Under the pieces are notes generated by a model. It made no database searches and was not told the origin of the DNA. It was given only the letters and a program-made list of their open reading frames with translations. A program made the translations under genes and the position numbers. Positions 6,505 to 12,976 of a stretch of 12,976 nt of DNA are shown in pieces. Numbering within the stretch: the first letter of the stretch is position 1; the number at the start of each line of letters is the position of its first letter. Origin of the DNA: Methanospirillum hungatei (GTDB lineage Archaea; Halobacteriota; Methanomicrobia; Methanomicrobiales; Methanospirillaceae); NCBI GenBank assembly GCA_003251955.1, contig QKDV01000017.1, positions 1 to 12,976 of the forward strand. Direction: 5' to 3'.

Positions 6505-7512
6505 ATGGATACTGTAAAACTTACCTCAAAAGTCGTTCCAGAACTTTACCTTGAAGCTGAACACATCTCCCCTGATGTGTTTGCAGGAAAGAGCAACCAG
6601 GAGATCGGCGATCTCTCTGTCCACATGGGTAACCAGACCTACAAAATCTCAGACTACTTCACTGTTGAAGGAAAGGCAGGAGCTACCGCTGCAGAGACGA
6701 AGATCGTCGTTGCAGGTGATGTCAGCAAGGTCAAGTACATCGGGATGAAGATGACCGCCGGTGAAGTTGAGGTTCTGGGTAATGCAGATATGTACGTCGG
6801 TGCCTGGATGGAAGGGGGAAAACTCCTTGTCAAGGGCAGTGTCGACTCATTTGCAGGAATCGCGATGAAAGGCGGAGAACTGATCATCGAAGGAGATGCA
6901 AAGAACTACATTGGTGCAGCTTACCGTGGTGACTGGCGTGGTATGCAGGGTGGAAAGATCGTTGTCAAGGGCAATGTAGGCTCTGATGTCGGTTCAAACA
7001 TCAACGGTGGAACCATCGATATCGGTGGAAACGCTGATGTTCACCTTGCAACCCATGCAGAAGGCGGGACCATCATCGTCCGGGGTATTGCAAAAGGCCG
7101 TGTCGGTGGACAGATGGTCAAGGGAGATATCTACTGCCTTGGCGGTGTTGAGCGGATGATGCCCTCATTCAAATACGACCACACTGAAGAGATCGAACTT
7201 GACGGGAAGAAGATGAACTTCCAGGTTTACTACGGTGACCTTGGAGAGCGCCACGGCAAGAAGAAAGGCGAGATCATCTACGGAAAGATCTATCTCACTG
7301 CTGCTCAGCCTGAGGGCGGGGAAGGGGCAACTGCAGTTAAATCTGAACGAAAGGCAAAACTCTCTGAAAAACAGTTGGAACAGTTAGCCACTGAATTAAA
7401 AGAGATGAAAGAGCCAAGTGTTCAGAATGTCAGGGAATACATAAAGAAAACCTTTGGTATCGATCTGAAACCTATGCAGGTATCCCGGCTTATTGACAGC
7501 CTTTCCAGATAA
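6505..7512 (+). CDS. fwdC: Formylmethanofuran dehydrogenase subunit C with C-terminal HTH-like extension
   Basis: FwdC/FmdC is a structural subunit with a right-handed beta-helix like the C-terminal domain of glutamate synthase. Glycine-rich repeats of about 18-20 residues run from about 85 to 215 (for example WMEGGKLLVKG, MKGGELIIEG, INGGTIDIGG). The usual family length is about 270 residues, and the core here ends near 266. After a Gly/Glu-rich linker (267-283) come about 50 extra residues, with a helix at 286-302 and a PSVQNVREYIKKTFGIDLKP segment leading to QVSRLIDSL. That resembles a helix-turn-helix of the IS630/HTH_33 type. Tail codons switch to AAA, TTA, TTG, ATA and AGA, which are scarce in the rest of the operon. 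The start has GAGGAGG at 6491-6497, overlapping the fwdA stop. Core identity is very sure; the nature of the tail is inference. Confidence 0.92.
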   Translation: MDTVKLTSKVVPELYLEAEHISPDVFAGKSNQEIGDLSVHMGNQTYKISDYFTVEGKAGATAAETKIVVAGDVSKVKYIGMKMTAGEVEVLGNADMYVGAWMEGGKLLVKGSVDSFAGIAMKGGELIIEGDAKNYIGAAYRGDWRGMQGGKIVVKGNVGSDVGSNINGGTIDIGGNADVHLATHAEGGTIIVRGIAKGRVGGQMVKGDIYCLGGVERMMPSFKYDHTEEIELDGKKMNFQVYYGDLGERHGKKKGEIIYGKIYLTAAQPEGGEGATAVKSERKAKLSEKQLEQLATELKEMKEPSVQNVREYIKKTFGIDLKPMQVSRLIDSLSR

Positions 7513-7524
7513 TCCTTTTTTCTA
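7513..7524 (+). terminator. T-rich terminator after fwdC
   Basis: A pyrimidine tract with six consecutive T bases lies within 5 bases of the fwdC stop. Archaeal RNA polymerase ends transcripts at such U tracts without needing a stem. A weak stem (ACACT/AGTGT) lies just downstream at about 7530-7550. Confidence 0.5.
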
Positions 7525-7860
7525 GTCATAGTACACTGTAAAAAGTGTCATGCCAGTGAACCTTCTGATATATGATCTGATAGTTATCGAAATCAGAGGA
7601 GTTTTGTTTCAAGTGTGTTCTTATCTATTGTTTAATCGGGTAGATCTGGATGACGGCATGATATTGTGAGATGTCTGAAAGAGGAACGAACCGATGAAAT
7701 GAAGGATAAACCGGGCATGATTTTGTAACAATTGCTGAACAGTCTAAAATGATATATGAGATCATTAATGTTTATCATCAAAAAAAGTTAGGTATATTGA
7801 GTTATTGTAAAATCCGCTCCATAAAACATATGAATCTATGAATCTAATATACAGCATTAC
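7525..7860. other. AT-rich spacer and candidate rubredoxin promoter
   Basis: No gene is seen. A TATA-like ATAAAACATA at 7821-7830 sits about 30 bases before the ATG at 7861, which would place initiation almost at the start codon and give a leaderless transcript. Two copies of ATGAATCT stand side by side at about 7830-7846. Confidence 0.4.
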
Positions 7861-8079
7861 ATGGTGAAGAAAGTAGCCTCAACCTCCAACCCGGACATGG
7901 ATGTATACCGGTGTAATCCATGTAGGTACTACTATTATCCGGAGTTAGGTGATCCTACCCAGAATATTCCGCCCGGAACACCGTTCACCAAGCTGCCTGA
8001 TACATGGCGATGTCCTCCATGTAAGGAACCAAAGTCGGCTTTTGTGAAGGTTGAGCGACCAAAAAACCGTCAGATTTGA
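7861..8079 (+). CDS. Rubredoxin with atypical metal knuckles
   Basis: Rubredoxins are small electron carriers with one iron held by four cysteines. The two CxxC knuckles are present, Cys18/Cys21 (CNPC) and Cys51/Cys54 (CPPC), with other family marks: YxY-type aromatics, PELGD at about 27-31, [16 protein letters not shown] at 37-52 and KSAF at 58-61. The normal glycine after each CxxC (CGY and CGA/CGV) is replaced by Arg22 and Lys55. Those glycines allow the tight knuckle turn and NH-S bonding, so the iron site may have altered potential or stability. The length is 72 residues, with a 15-residue N-terminal addition compared with typical 52-55-residue forms; an internal ATG at 7897 would remove it. 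No Shine-Dalgarno site precedes the chosen ATG, consistent with a leaderless message. It may donate electrons to oxygen-detoxifying enzymes, though no partner is adjacent. Confidence 0.85.
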   Translation: MVKKVASTSNPDMDVYRCNPCRYYYYPELGDPTQNIPPGTPFTKLPDTWRCPPCKEPKSAFVKVERPKNRQI

Positions 8080-8228
8080 TCTTTTAAAGCTTTTTCAGCT
8101 GCATCACATTTCTTTCCGGGTGTGAAAGATAATCTGTTAACTTTGTGGATAATAATAAAGACATTTCGCTAACGGAGTCCTCCGATTGAGTATATATGTA
8201 CCCATGAAATCAACAATCATTTTACCTC
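8080..8228 (+). promoter_or_regulatory. T-rich end of rubredoxin gene and moeA promoter with inverted repeat
   Basis: T-rich bases just after the rubredoxin stop (8082-8099) could end its transcript. A stem TCTTTC/GAAAGA lies at 8111-8129. A perfect inverted repeat CGGAG-TC-CTCCG occupies 8173-8184, directly before a TATA box (TATATATG, about 8191-8198). Initiation would fall near 8220, giving a leader of under 12 bases for the moeA gene at 8229. The repeat is placed where a repressor or activator could interfere with TFB/TBP, but no regulator is known. Confidence 0.45.
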
Positions 8229-9521
8229 ATGCCGATTCCATGGACCATGTATCAGACGGAGGCCCGCTGGGCTGATCAGTTCGTGTTAGTTAACACAGAA
8301 AAATCAGTACCAGGCGATGCATCCTCTGATCCTGGTACTGTTCCTCTTGAAGAAGCGGTCCGGATCGTCCGCTCTATAGCCCATAAGACCGGGACCGAGA
8401 CAATTCCAACAGACGAGGCAGATGGAAGGACTCTGAGTGAGTCAATTTATGCTCTGGCTGACTTGCCCGGATTTGAACGGGCAACCATGGACGGTTTTGC
8501 CATAATCTCTTCTGATACATCTGATGCCCTGACCTCCCCTTGCATTCTCACCCTCACTGGATCAGTTACAAAAGGTCTTTCAACGGTCTCCGCTATCTCG
8601 CATGGTCAGGCCGTTTCTATCCAGACCGGTGGAAAACTTCCTGATGGTGCAGACACCATTGTTCAGGCAGAAAACTGCCTTGTGCAGGGAGACACTATCA
8701 CAATAAAACACCCGGTATCTCCCGGAGTTAATATCACCAGAAGGGATGAAGACTTCAGAAAGGGCGAACCGGTGTATCCGGCAGGATGGATTCTCCGGCC
8801 ACAGGATATCGCAGTCCTAGCATCAATCGGCAAAATCCGTGTCAAGGTCAGGAAGAAACCGGTCATTGGTATCATCTCAACGGGAAGGGAACTTGTACCA
8901 TCAGAGTCTATCCCAAAGTCAGGTGAGGTCAGGGAGGTCAATTCTTATCTTGTCACCGCTTTTTGTAAACGGCAGGGTGCCATCCCGGTAAGATATGGAA
9001 TCATCAGAGACGATGCAGAAGAACTCACGAAACTTATAGAGCAGGCATCGCAGGAATGTGATGCGATTATTGTGAGCGGTGGAAGTTCACGTGATGAACA
9101 TGATATCACGGCAAAAGTCATCCATAAACTTGGGAAGGTCTACACCGAGGGAATCTCCTTTGCTCCTGAAAAGCGGACCACCATCGGACAGATAGATTCG
9201 GTACTCGTAATCGGGCTCCCGGGACATCCGTCTGCCACCTTTATGGTGCTCACGCTTGTGGTGATTCACCTTCTTCAGGCGATGAAAGGATCGCCAAACC
9301 AGCAGGTGTACCGCAAGTTTGTCAAGCTCACTGATAATCTGCACGCCAGCAGGGATAGTGACCGATATATCAGGGTCACCATTACTGATGACCAGGCAAC
9401 ACCAGTCTTTGGAAAGGCCGGTCTCATTCATATGCTCTCCCAGAGTGATGGTATTGTGAAGATCCCTGCAGGCGGCAGGGGCTTTTCTGTTGGAGACCGG
9501 GTCGAAGTTATGATCTGGTAG
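8229..9521 (+). CDS. moeA: MoeA-like molybdopterin molybdenumtransferase, divergent copy 1
   Basis: MoeA inserts molybdate or tungstate into adenylylated molybdopterin, the last common step before the Mo/W cofactor is ready. The four-domain MoeA architecture is recognisable in 430 residues: ERATMDGFAI (Asp88), QTGGKLPDGADTIV (132-145), RRDEDF (Glu174), PQDIAVLASIG (191-201), SGGSSRDEHD (283-292) and GLPGHPSATF (329-338). Several sites depart from the family. TGDELV is TGRELV (Arg220), RDSNS is REVNS (Glu236, Val237), and the KPGK segment is APEK (Ala312, Glu314). Active-site metal chemistry may thus be altered or depend on a partner. The N-terminal 37 residues do not match copy 2, and no Shine-Dalgarno site is seen; the start relies on the near TATA box. 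It is one of three tandem paralogues and lies downstream of the fwd operon, whose enzyme needs this cofactor. Confidence 0.9.
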   Translation: MPIPWTMYQTEARWADQFVLVNTEKSVPGDASSDPGTVPLEEAVRIVRSIAHKTGTETIPTDEADGRTLSESIYALADLPGFERATMDGFAIISSDTSDALTSPCILTLTGSVTKGLSTVSAISHGQAVSIQTGGKLPDGADTIVQAENCLVQGDTITIKHPVSPGVNITRRDEDFRKGEPVYPAGWILRPQDIAVLASIGKIRVKVRKKPVIGIISTGRELVPSESIPKSGEVREVNSYLVTAFCKRQGAIPVRYGIIRDDAEELTKLIEQASQECDAIIVSGGSSRDEHDITAKVIHKLGKVYTEGISFAPEKRTTIGQIDSVLVIGLPGHPSATFMVLTLVVIHLLQAMKGSPNQQVYRKFVKLTDNLHASRDSDRYIRVTITDDQATPVFGKAGLIHMLSQSDGIVKIPAGGRGFSVGDRVEVMIW

Positions 9522-9679
9522 GACTGTAATTGGAACTGGTTATATCCACGCAGGTAAAAAAATACATATGTACTCTGAACTCGGGTATAGTCATTTGAAC
9601 CATATCTCTTTCCTTTCCTGTGGAAACTGGGCAGGAATGACCGTTGATACTGCCAGTAGGGCACGGCGAAAGATAATAT
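9522..9679 (+). promoter_or_regulatory. Intergenic region between moeA copies with possible internal promoter
   Basis: The 158-base gap between the first two moeA genes contains A/T-rich TATA-like bases at about 9556-9568 and a small palindrome TTTCC-TGT-GGAAA at 9614-9626. The arms equal those of the palindrome upstream of the fwd TATA box (2895-2909), though with a different spacer. A separate transcript for copy 2 is possible. Confidence 0.3.
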
Positions 9680-10921
9680 ATGTCTAGGCCAGAAGAATCA
9701 GGTCAGGGTGCTTCATCTGAGTATTATTTTGATGTAGTGCCGATCGAAGAAGCGGTTCGAATCGTAAGGAGTATTTCACACCAGACTGGAACCGAGACAA
9801 TACCGATCGATGACGGTGACGGAAGAACACTGAGCGAACCCGTCGTTGCTCTCACTGATATTCCCGGGTTTGAGAGATCCTGGCGTGATGGGTATGCAGT
9901 CATTACTGACGACATTCAGTCAGCCTCTGATTCATCACCAATAAACCTCTCTTGTCTTGGTTCAGTCAGAATGGGGACCCCTTCTGAGTTGACTGTAACT
10001 CCTGGAACCTGTATGTACATACCAACCGGTGGTCAGATTCCGGCAGGAGCTGACGCCGTTGTGATGGTTGAGTACACCGAGCGGTTCGGAGATACCATCC
10101 TGATTAAAAAGCCTGCAATCGTGGGAGAGAATATCATCCGGCGTGATGAAGACTTCAAGGCGTCTGACCTTATTTATCCGGTCGGCTGGATCCTTCGTCC
10201 CCAGGACATCGGGGTCCTGGCATCAATAGGAAAAACCCAGATTACAGTCAGGAAGAAACCGGTCATCGGGATCATCTCAACCGGTGTTGAACTTGTCCCC
10301 GCAGAGGCGATACCACGGCCGGGAGAGGTCAGAGAGGTGAACTCATACCTGATCACTGTCTTCTCACGCAGGCAGGGGGCAATACCGGTTCGCTACGGGA
10401 TTATCCGTGATAATCCGGACGAACTCCGGGAGACCATCTCACGGGCAGCCCGGGAGTGTGATGCTGTCATTGTAAGTGGCGGGAGTTCAAAAGATCGGAA
10501 CGATATCACTGCCAGAACAATCGAAGAACTTGGTGAGGTCTTTGTGCATGGGATCTCAATAGCACCGGGAAAACCAACAATCGTTGGCAAAATCCAGGAC
10601 GTTCCTGTAATCGGCCTTCCTGGACATCCTGCCTCCACATTCATGGTTCTCTCTCTCGTGGTCATTCATCTGCTCCAGGCGCTCAAAGGCTCCCCCTGTC
10701 AAAAGATATACAAGCAGAAGATCAGGATGGCAACCAGTGTCCCGTCTGAACAGGGGCGTGAACATTACCTGCGGGTCAGGATTGAAGGGGACTGTGCAAC
10801 ACCTGTGCTGGGCAAGTCAGGTCTTATGAATACGCTTGCCTGGAGTGACGGTATTATCAGGATCCCGGCAGGAGACGATGGATACGAGGCTGGTGATGAG
10901 GTTGAGGTGATGCTCTGGTGA
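9680..10921 (+). CDS. moeA: MoeA-like molybdopterin molybdenumtransferase, divergent copy 2
   Basis: This 413-residue paralogue closely resembles the gene before it from PIEEAVRIVRSI onward, including long identical blocks around RKKPVIGIISTG and GEVREVNSYL; even the DNA is nearly identical there. MoeA marks are RDGYAV (Asp70), PTGGQIPAGADAVV (115-128), RRDEDF (Glu157), SGGSSKDRND and GLPGHPASTF (312-321). As in copy 1 the TGDELV Asp is lost (TGVELV, Val203), the RDSN element is REVN, and the first Lys of KPGK is Ala295; unlike copy 1 the following PGKP is intact. The usual Met before the DGYA aspartate is Arg. No clear Shine-Dalgarno site precedes the ATG at 9680. The stop overlaps the GTG start of the next gene by four bases (GTGA), so the two are translationally coupled. 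Its role in Mo/W insertion is from family knowledge; activity is uncertain. Confidence 0.9.
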   Translation: MSRPEESGQGASSEYYFDVVPIEEAVRIVRSISHQTGTETIPIDDGDGRTLSEPVVALTDIPGFERSWRDGYAVITDDIQSASDSSPINLSCLGSVRMGTPSELTVTPGTCMYIPTGGQIPAGADAVVMVEYTERFGDTILIKKPAIVGENIIRRDEDFKASDLIYPVGWILRPQDIGVLASIGKTQITVRKKPVIGIISTGVELVPAEAIPRPGEVREVNSYLITVFSRRQGAIPVRYGIIRDNPDELRETISRAARECDAVIVSGGSSKDRNDITARTIEELGEVFVHGISIAPGKPTIVGKIQDVPVIGLPGHPASTFMVLSLVVIHLLQALKGSPCQKIYKQKIRMATSVPSEQGREHYLRVRIEGDCATPVLGKSGLMNTLAWSDGIIRIPAGDDGYEAGDEVEVMLW

Positions 10922-12561
10922 AGAGATATCTGAGCAAGATATCACTCTCCGAAGCAATAACCATCCTGACAACATCGTTTCCACTACCAGACCGTCGTGA
11001 GATCGTTACTGTGGATGATGCTACCGGCAGGATTCTTGCTTCACCGGTATATGCCAATGCAACAATTCCTGCTGCAAGATTGGCATCAATGGATGGAATT
11101 GCCGTAACGAGTCAGGAAACACTTGATGCACGGGACCAGAATCCGATCCAACTTACAAATGCAGTCAGTATCAGCACGGGCCAGGTTGTTCCACCAATGT
11201 TCGATGCTGTTATTGCATCTGAGGAGATCTGGTTTGAGGGCGGGGAAAATTTTCAGATTCGACGTCCAGCCAGAATAGGCCAGAACATCAGGGAGCCTGG
11301 TGAAGAGGTCAAAGCAGGACGGCTCATCCTCCATCCTGGTCATCGAATAATTCCATCAGACCTTGGTGCACTCATCACATACGGAATCAGGGAGGTGGAG
11401 GTCAGGTCCCTTGTTGTAGGGCTCATCCCTACCGGTGATGAACTGGTCCATGGAGATCAGGATCCAAAGCCAGGTCAGGTCAGAGAGAGCAACACTGCGG
11501 TGATTGCTGCCTCCCTCATTCAGGTGGGAATTAAAGCGGTCCGATATTCAATTATTCCTGATGATCCTGATAAGATCAGGGATGCAATCAGCACAGCCGC
11601 AAAAAACTGTGACCTGGTTCTCATATCTGCAGGCTCATCCGGGGGAAGACGCGATCATACCCGTGAAGTTATCGAAGAACTGGGTAGTATCCTCTTTCAT
11701 GGGGTTGCCATGCGTCCAGGCAAGACCGTCCTCTGTGGAAAGATTGACACAACACCGGTGATCGGCCTTCCCGGACAACCGATGGCATCGCTGACATCGT
11801 GGCGCGAGATTGTGATCCCTCTCCTCCGGTTTTGGGGGGTTGACCTCCAACAGAACCCGGAGTCTTCGGCACTTACCGCTGAGCCAATCCCTAGTGATGG
11901 AGGAATCGACGAGTTCATACCTGTCTCGATTGTCCGGGTACTAGGGGAAGATTATGTATTTCCACGACCCCGGGGTGCTGCAGGCCAGATGCAGGCAGTG
12001 CGATCCAATGCAGTGCTTCATATTCCTGCTGTCAAAGAAGGATACCGGGAAGGTATTGCTGTCACGGTCAGACTCACCAGGCAACACCAGAATGAGCAGA
12101 GCATTCTCATCGCAGGAATATCAGACTCGCTCACCGATCATCTCCAGGCCATGTTTATCACCTACACCTCCCATCTGATCATACGGCCTCTCTCTGCAAT
12201 TGGGGCGGCAGCAGCCCTTTGTAAAGGGACATGTCATGGTATCTTTATCACCGGGTCTGCAACAACCAGCGAGAGTAATGTATCAAAGCTTCTTAAGTCT
12301 GGATGCAGGGATCAGATCAGGTCTGTGGCAGTCGGGTGCCGTGATGGTGAACTGACGATGCTTCTCTTCCGGAATACACCTGCGGTAACCGAAGCAATCT
12401 CTCCGCTTATGGCATTCCTGTCTTCAGACGCCTGGAAAATCGAGGCAGGGCTGCCAGAAATAGGAATTCCTGAAGAAACAATTTCCAAGATGCCGACTCC
12501 TGATCCCGGGAGTGAATACGGAGAACAGACAATCAGTAAGACGCAGAGGATCAGATCATGA
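10918..12561 (+). CDS. moeA: MoeA fused to a C-terminal PBP/LysR-substrate-like domain
   Basis: Residues 1-390 form a MoeA module: LASMDGIAV (Asp59), REPGEEV (129-130), PTGDELV with the family Asp kept (Asp174), RESN (Glu190), SAGSSGGRRD, AMRPGKT (Arg266 for the first Lys) and GLPGQPMAS. The TGxxLPxGADAVV element is degenerate (STGQVVPPMFDAVIAS), the reverse of what is seen in copies 1 and 2. Residues about 394-515 look like a shortened periplasmic-binding-protein/LysR-substrate-type domain (SILIAGISDSLTDHL, GAAAALCKGTCHGIFITGS), as found fused to MoeA in many archaea, where it is thought to sense or hand over a ligand, possibly the oxyanion or the pterin. The usual domain is about 200 residues, so this one is trimmed. 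A disordered tail follows. The GTG start lies in GTGA overlapping the previous stop, and its stop overlaps the next start (ATGA). Confidence 0.88.
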   Translation: MKRYLSKISLSEAITILTTSFPLPDRREIVTVDDATGRILASPVYANATIPAARLASMDGIAVTSQETLDARDQNPIQLTNAVSISTGQVVPPMFDAVIASEEIWFEGGENFQIRRPARIGQNIREPGEEVKAGRLILHPGHRIIPSDLGALITYGIREVEVRSLVVGLIPTGDELVHGDQDPKPGQVRESNTAVIAASLIQVGIKAVRYSIIPDDPDKIRDAISTAAKNCDLVLISAGSSGGRRDHTREVIEELGSILFHGVAMRPGKTVLCGKIDTTPVIGLPGQPMASLTSWREIVIPLLRFWGVDLQQNPESSALTAEPIPSDGGIDEFIPVSIVRVLGEDYVFPRPRGAAGQMQAVRSNAVLHIPAVKEGYREGIAVTVRLTRQHQNEQSILIAGISDSLTDHLQAMFITYTSHLIIRPLSAIGAAAALCKGTCHGIFITGSATTSESNVSKLLKSGCRDQIRSVAVGCRDGELTMLLFRNTPAVTEAISPLMAFLSSDAWKIEAGLPEIGIPEETISKMPTPDPGSEYGEQTISKTQRIRS

Positions 12562-12976
12562 AGGGGACAGAATTTATTGAGGCAACCAGGTACGGGGACG
12601 AGCAGATCACTACCGATGAGATGAAAGGGCTTGACCAGCCTGAACTTGAAGGAGAACCAGCCGGTGACCTCATTACCCTGCCTGATCCTGACCGTGAGAT
12701 GATTCATGAACTCGATCTCTCTGAAGCGATTGAACTCAGGGAAAGTCTGCGAGAATATACTGATGAATCACTGAAACTCCCAGAACTCTCGTATCTTCTC
12801 TGGTGCACTGCAGGTGTGAAGTGGGCACTTCCAGGTGGAGCATTCAGAACCGTGCCGTCTGCAGGATGCTGCCATGCTGTTGATACCTATATCGCAGTTA
12901 ACCGGGTTGATGGACTAAAACCAGGACTTTACCGGTATATCGCAATGGAACATTCCCTTGAGATACTTCCTGCATA
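12558..12976 (+). CDS. SagB-type nitroreductase-like protein, 5' part (runs off right edge)
   Basis: The first 139 residues are present. They match the nitroreductase/SagB-type dehydrogenase family, FMN enzymes that oxidise or reduce small substrates and include the azoline oxidases of ribosomal peptide clusters. Visible marks are the RESLREY element at 61-67 (family RRSxRxY, FMN phosphate contact), LPELSYLLWCTAG at 74-86, FRTVPSAG at 96-103 and GLKPGLYRY near 119-127. The PSAG stretch continues as CCHAVDTY, with a Cys pair where many relatives have ALYPLE or RHPLE. The ATG at 12558 overlaps the previous stop (ATGA), so it is coupled to the MoeA/PBP gene. No precursor peptide or cyclodehydratase is seen, so a peptide-modification role is not supported; a redox step tied to the cofactor cluster is an inference. 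The C-terminal half is outside the window. Confidence 0.85.
   Translation, partial: MKGTEFIEATRYGDEQITTDEMKGLDQPELEGEPAGDLITLPDPDREMIHELDLSEAIELRESLREYTDESLKLPELSYLLWCTAGVKWALPGGAFRTVPSAGCCHAVDTYIAVNRVDGLKPGLYRYIAMEHSLEILPA

Noticed and set aside
8204..8272. Alternative start ATG at 8204 for the first moeA gene
   Set aside because: It is out of frame with the MoeA coding sequence and reaches a stop after about 22 codons.
1..12976. CRISPR array, tRNA or rRNA genes
   Set aside because: No regularly spaced repeats and no cloverleaf or ribosomal RNA segments were seen on either strand by eye; a covariance-model scan would settle this.
12558..12976. Ribosomal-peptide (azoline) biosynthesis cluster suggested by the SagB-like gene
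   Set aside because: No cyclodehydratase, precursor peptide or transporter is in the window, and the gene is coupled to MoeA genes instead.

Overview
The window comes from a methanogenic archaeon, most likely of the order Methanomicrobiales and plausibly a Methanospirillum relative. The grounds are a complete formylmethanofuran dehydrogenase catalytic core (subunits D, B, A, C), archaeal TATA-type promoters, Shine-Dalgarno or near-leaderless starts, moderate GC in genes and very AT-rich spacers. The genus is an inference from gene content and style; no marker gene is present to prove it.

Layout. Bases 1-580 hold no gene I can support. Two small plus-strand genes follow: a 67-residue unknown protein (581-784) and a 115-residue winged-helix-like protein (831-1178). 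A convergent minus-strand gene (1319-2017) encodes a stand-alone protein resembling the catalytic region of TiaS (DDTD motif). A long AT-rich spacer (2018-3062) carries a decayed transposase-like frame, several stem-loops and, at its end, a clear promoter region for the fwd operon.

The fwd/fmd operon (3063-7512) is tightly packed: D and B overlap by one base, and B-A and A-C are separated by 11-12 bases with good Shine-Dalgarno sites. It encodes the enzyme that captures CO2 as formylmethanofuran in the first step of methanogenesis. B with D holds the W- or Mo-bispyranopterin site that reduces CO2 to formate, and A is the dinuclear-metal amidohydrolase that condenses formate with methanofuran. 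The FwdC subunit has an unusual C-terminal tail that looks like a helix-turn-helix. Electron-transfer subunits (E, F, G, H) are not in the window.

Downstream are an atypical rubredoxin (7861-8079) and a run of three MoeA-like molybdenum/tungsten insertase genes (8229-9521, 9680-10921, 10918-12561). The third is fused to a C-terminal PBP/LysR-substrate-like domain and is translationally coupled to a SagB-type nitroreductase-like gene that runs off the right edge (12558 onward). MoeA proteins insert Mo or W into the pterin cofactor that FwdB needs, so the window couples an enzyme to a candidate cofactor-maturation cluster. The first two MoeA copies have lost residues normally conserved at the insertase active site, while the third keeps a different subset. 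This makes the MoeA-MoeA-MoeA/PBP-SagB block the strongest candidate here for an undescribed system.
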